Shown piece by piece: positions 33,296 through 33,536 of a DNA stretch of 33,536 nucleotides. The position numbers and the translations under genes were made by a program. Each line of letters opens with the position of its first letter. The first letter of the stretch is position 1. Below the pieces are notes generated by a model. The model searched no databases and had not been told where the DNA came from. It saw nothing but the letters and a program-made list of their open reading frames with translations. Origin of the DNA: Porphyromonas sp. HMSC065F10 (lineage in GTDB: Bacteria > Bacteroidota > Bacteroidia > Bacteroidales > Porphyromonadaceae); NCBI RefSeq assembly GCF_001808555.1, contig NZ_KV793766.1, positions 1 to 33,536 of the forward strand, read 5' to 3'.

Positions 33296-33377
33296 CTAAT
33301 ACCGATATTAGAGAACTCTAATACCGGTAAAAGAAATCACTAATATCGGTATTAGGTGAATCTAATATCGGTAAAAG
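33296..33377. repeat. 22-bp tandem repeat array, four units
   Basis: Units start at 33296, 33318, 33340 and 33362, exactly 22 bases apart. Units 1 and 3 carry full 16-base near-palindromes (CTAATACCGATATTAG and CTAATATCGGTATTAG); units 2 and 4 have the variant ending in GGTAAAAG. Spacers are 6 bases, AAATCA being shared with the array at 4144. The array is about 530 bases upstream of the cluster's first gene. Confidence 0.9.
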
Positions 33378-33402
33378 AAATGCGGTCTGTACTGTGCTGA
33401 GA

Positions 33403-33490
33403 GTCACCCTGCCCGGAGGCGCCGCTGAAGTCTCGCTGTAGAGAGGTGGAGTGTCGATGCACTCTGCTGCCGGATGGAGCGATGGGTGAC
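33403..33490. other. Inverted-repeat structure near the right edge
   Basis: GTCACCC at 33403-33409 pairs with GGGTGAC at 33484-33490, and a GAGTG/CACTC hairpin lies near 33450-33465 within it. This could be a folded RNA or part of a mobile-element flank. No gene is visible. Confidence 0.35.
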
Positions 33491-33506
33491 CCTTGCTCTC
33501 CCTTGA

Positions 33507-33536
33507 GAGACCTTTGCATAATACCCCATCTGCGGC
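33507..33536 (+). mobile_element. Possible end of an insertion sequence, cut by the window edge
   Basis: GAGACCTTTGCATAAT at 33507-33522 resembles the termini of some IS5-type elements and the GAGACTTTGCA ends of the MITE-like element at 4217-4340. Only about 30 bases are visible before the window ends, so the call rests on this resemblance alone. Confidence 0.3.

Overview
The window looks like chromosome from a Bacteroidota bacterium, most likely a Porphyromonas-type organism with a fairly GC-rich core genome. Three things support this. Several genes have a Bacteroidota -7 box (TAnnTTTG) a short distance upstream. The gene content is typical of the group: a FloA/NfeD pair, a GldE-like CNNM protein, LptC in a row with a TPR protein and an outer-membrane barrel, a GH109-type enzyme, and GYF/CD225 proteins. 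Palindromic 22-bp tandem repeats lie between operons. The species call is inference.

Layout. About 0.3-4.0 kb, minus strand: a secreted protein of unknown function, NfeD, FloA and a uridine-phosphorylase-family enzyme, ending in a hairpin. About 4.1-4.4 kb: a repeat/MITE-like patch. About 4.4-6.8 kb, minus strand: pyrH-frr-rsgA with a strong intrinsic terminator. About 7.1-13.8 kb, plus strand: outer-membrane protein, TPR protein, LptC, GldE-like protein and aspS, ending in a terminator. About 13.9-18.8 kb, plus strand: secreted GH2 beta-mannosidase, cutC, a ComB-like phosphatase and a lipoprotein glucosaminidase with LysM repeats, packed with overlaps. About 19.2-22.2 kb, minus strand: secreted alpha/beta hydrolase, SUMF1-fold protein and two GYF-CD225 (dispanin-like) proteins. 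About 22.4-23.9 kb, plus strand: GH109-type enzyme. About 24.1-25.4 kb: a RhuM-family gene in a segment bounded by a 23-bp direct repeat.

The most unusual part is 25.4-32.8 kb. It is a six-gene minus-strand cluster that looks more AT-rich than its surroundings. In transcription order it encodes an Hsp70 ATPase domain fused to C-terminal TPRs, a compact UvrD/SF1-type helicase, a 428-residue protein I do not recognise, a HAD phosphatase, a ComF-like phosphoribosyltransferase and a DprA-like Rossmann protein. The last two genes overlap by ATGA and the HAD gene abuts the phosphoribosyltransferase gene. The same 22-bp palindromic repeat family lies on both sides, as one unit at 25371-25386 and four units at 33296-33377. 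I infer a horizontally acquired stress-response or genome-defence module that combines chaperone-type sensing, DNA handling and nucleotide chemistry. I know of no named system with exactly this gene set.

The last ~770 bp has no convincing gene. It holds direct repeats just upstream of the Hsp70 gene, a -7 box facing the cluster, the tandem repeat array, a structured segment and a possible insertion-sequence end at the window edge.
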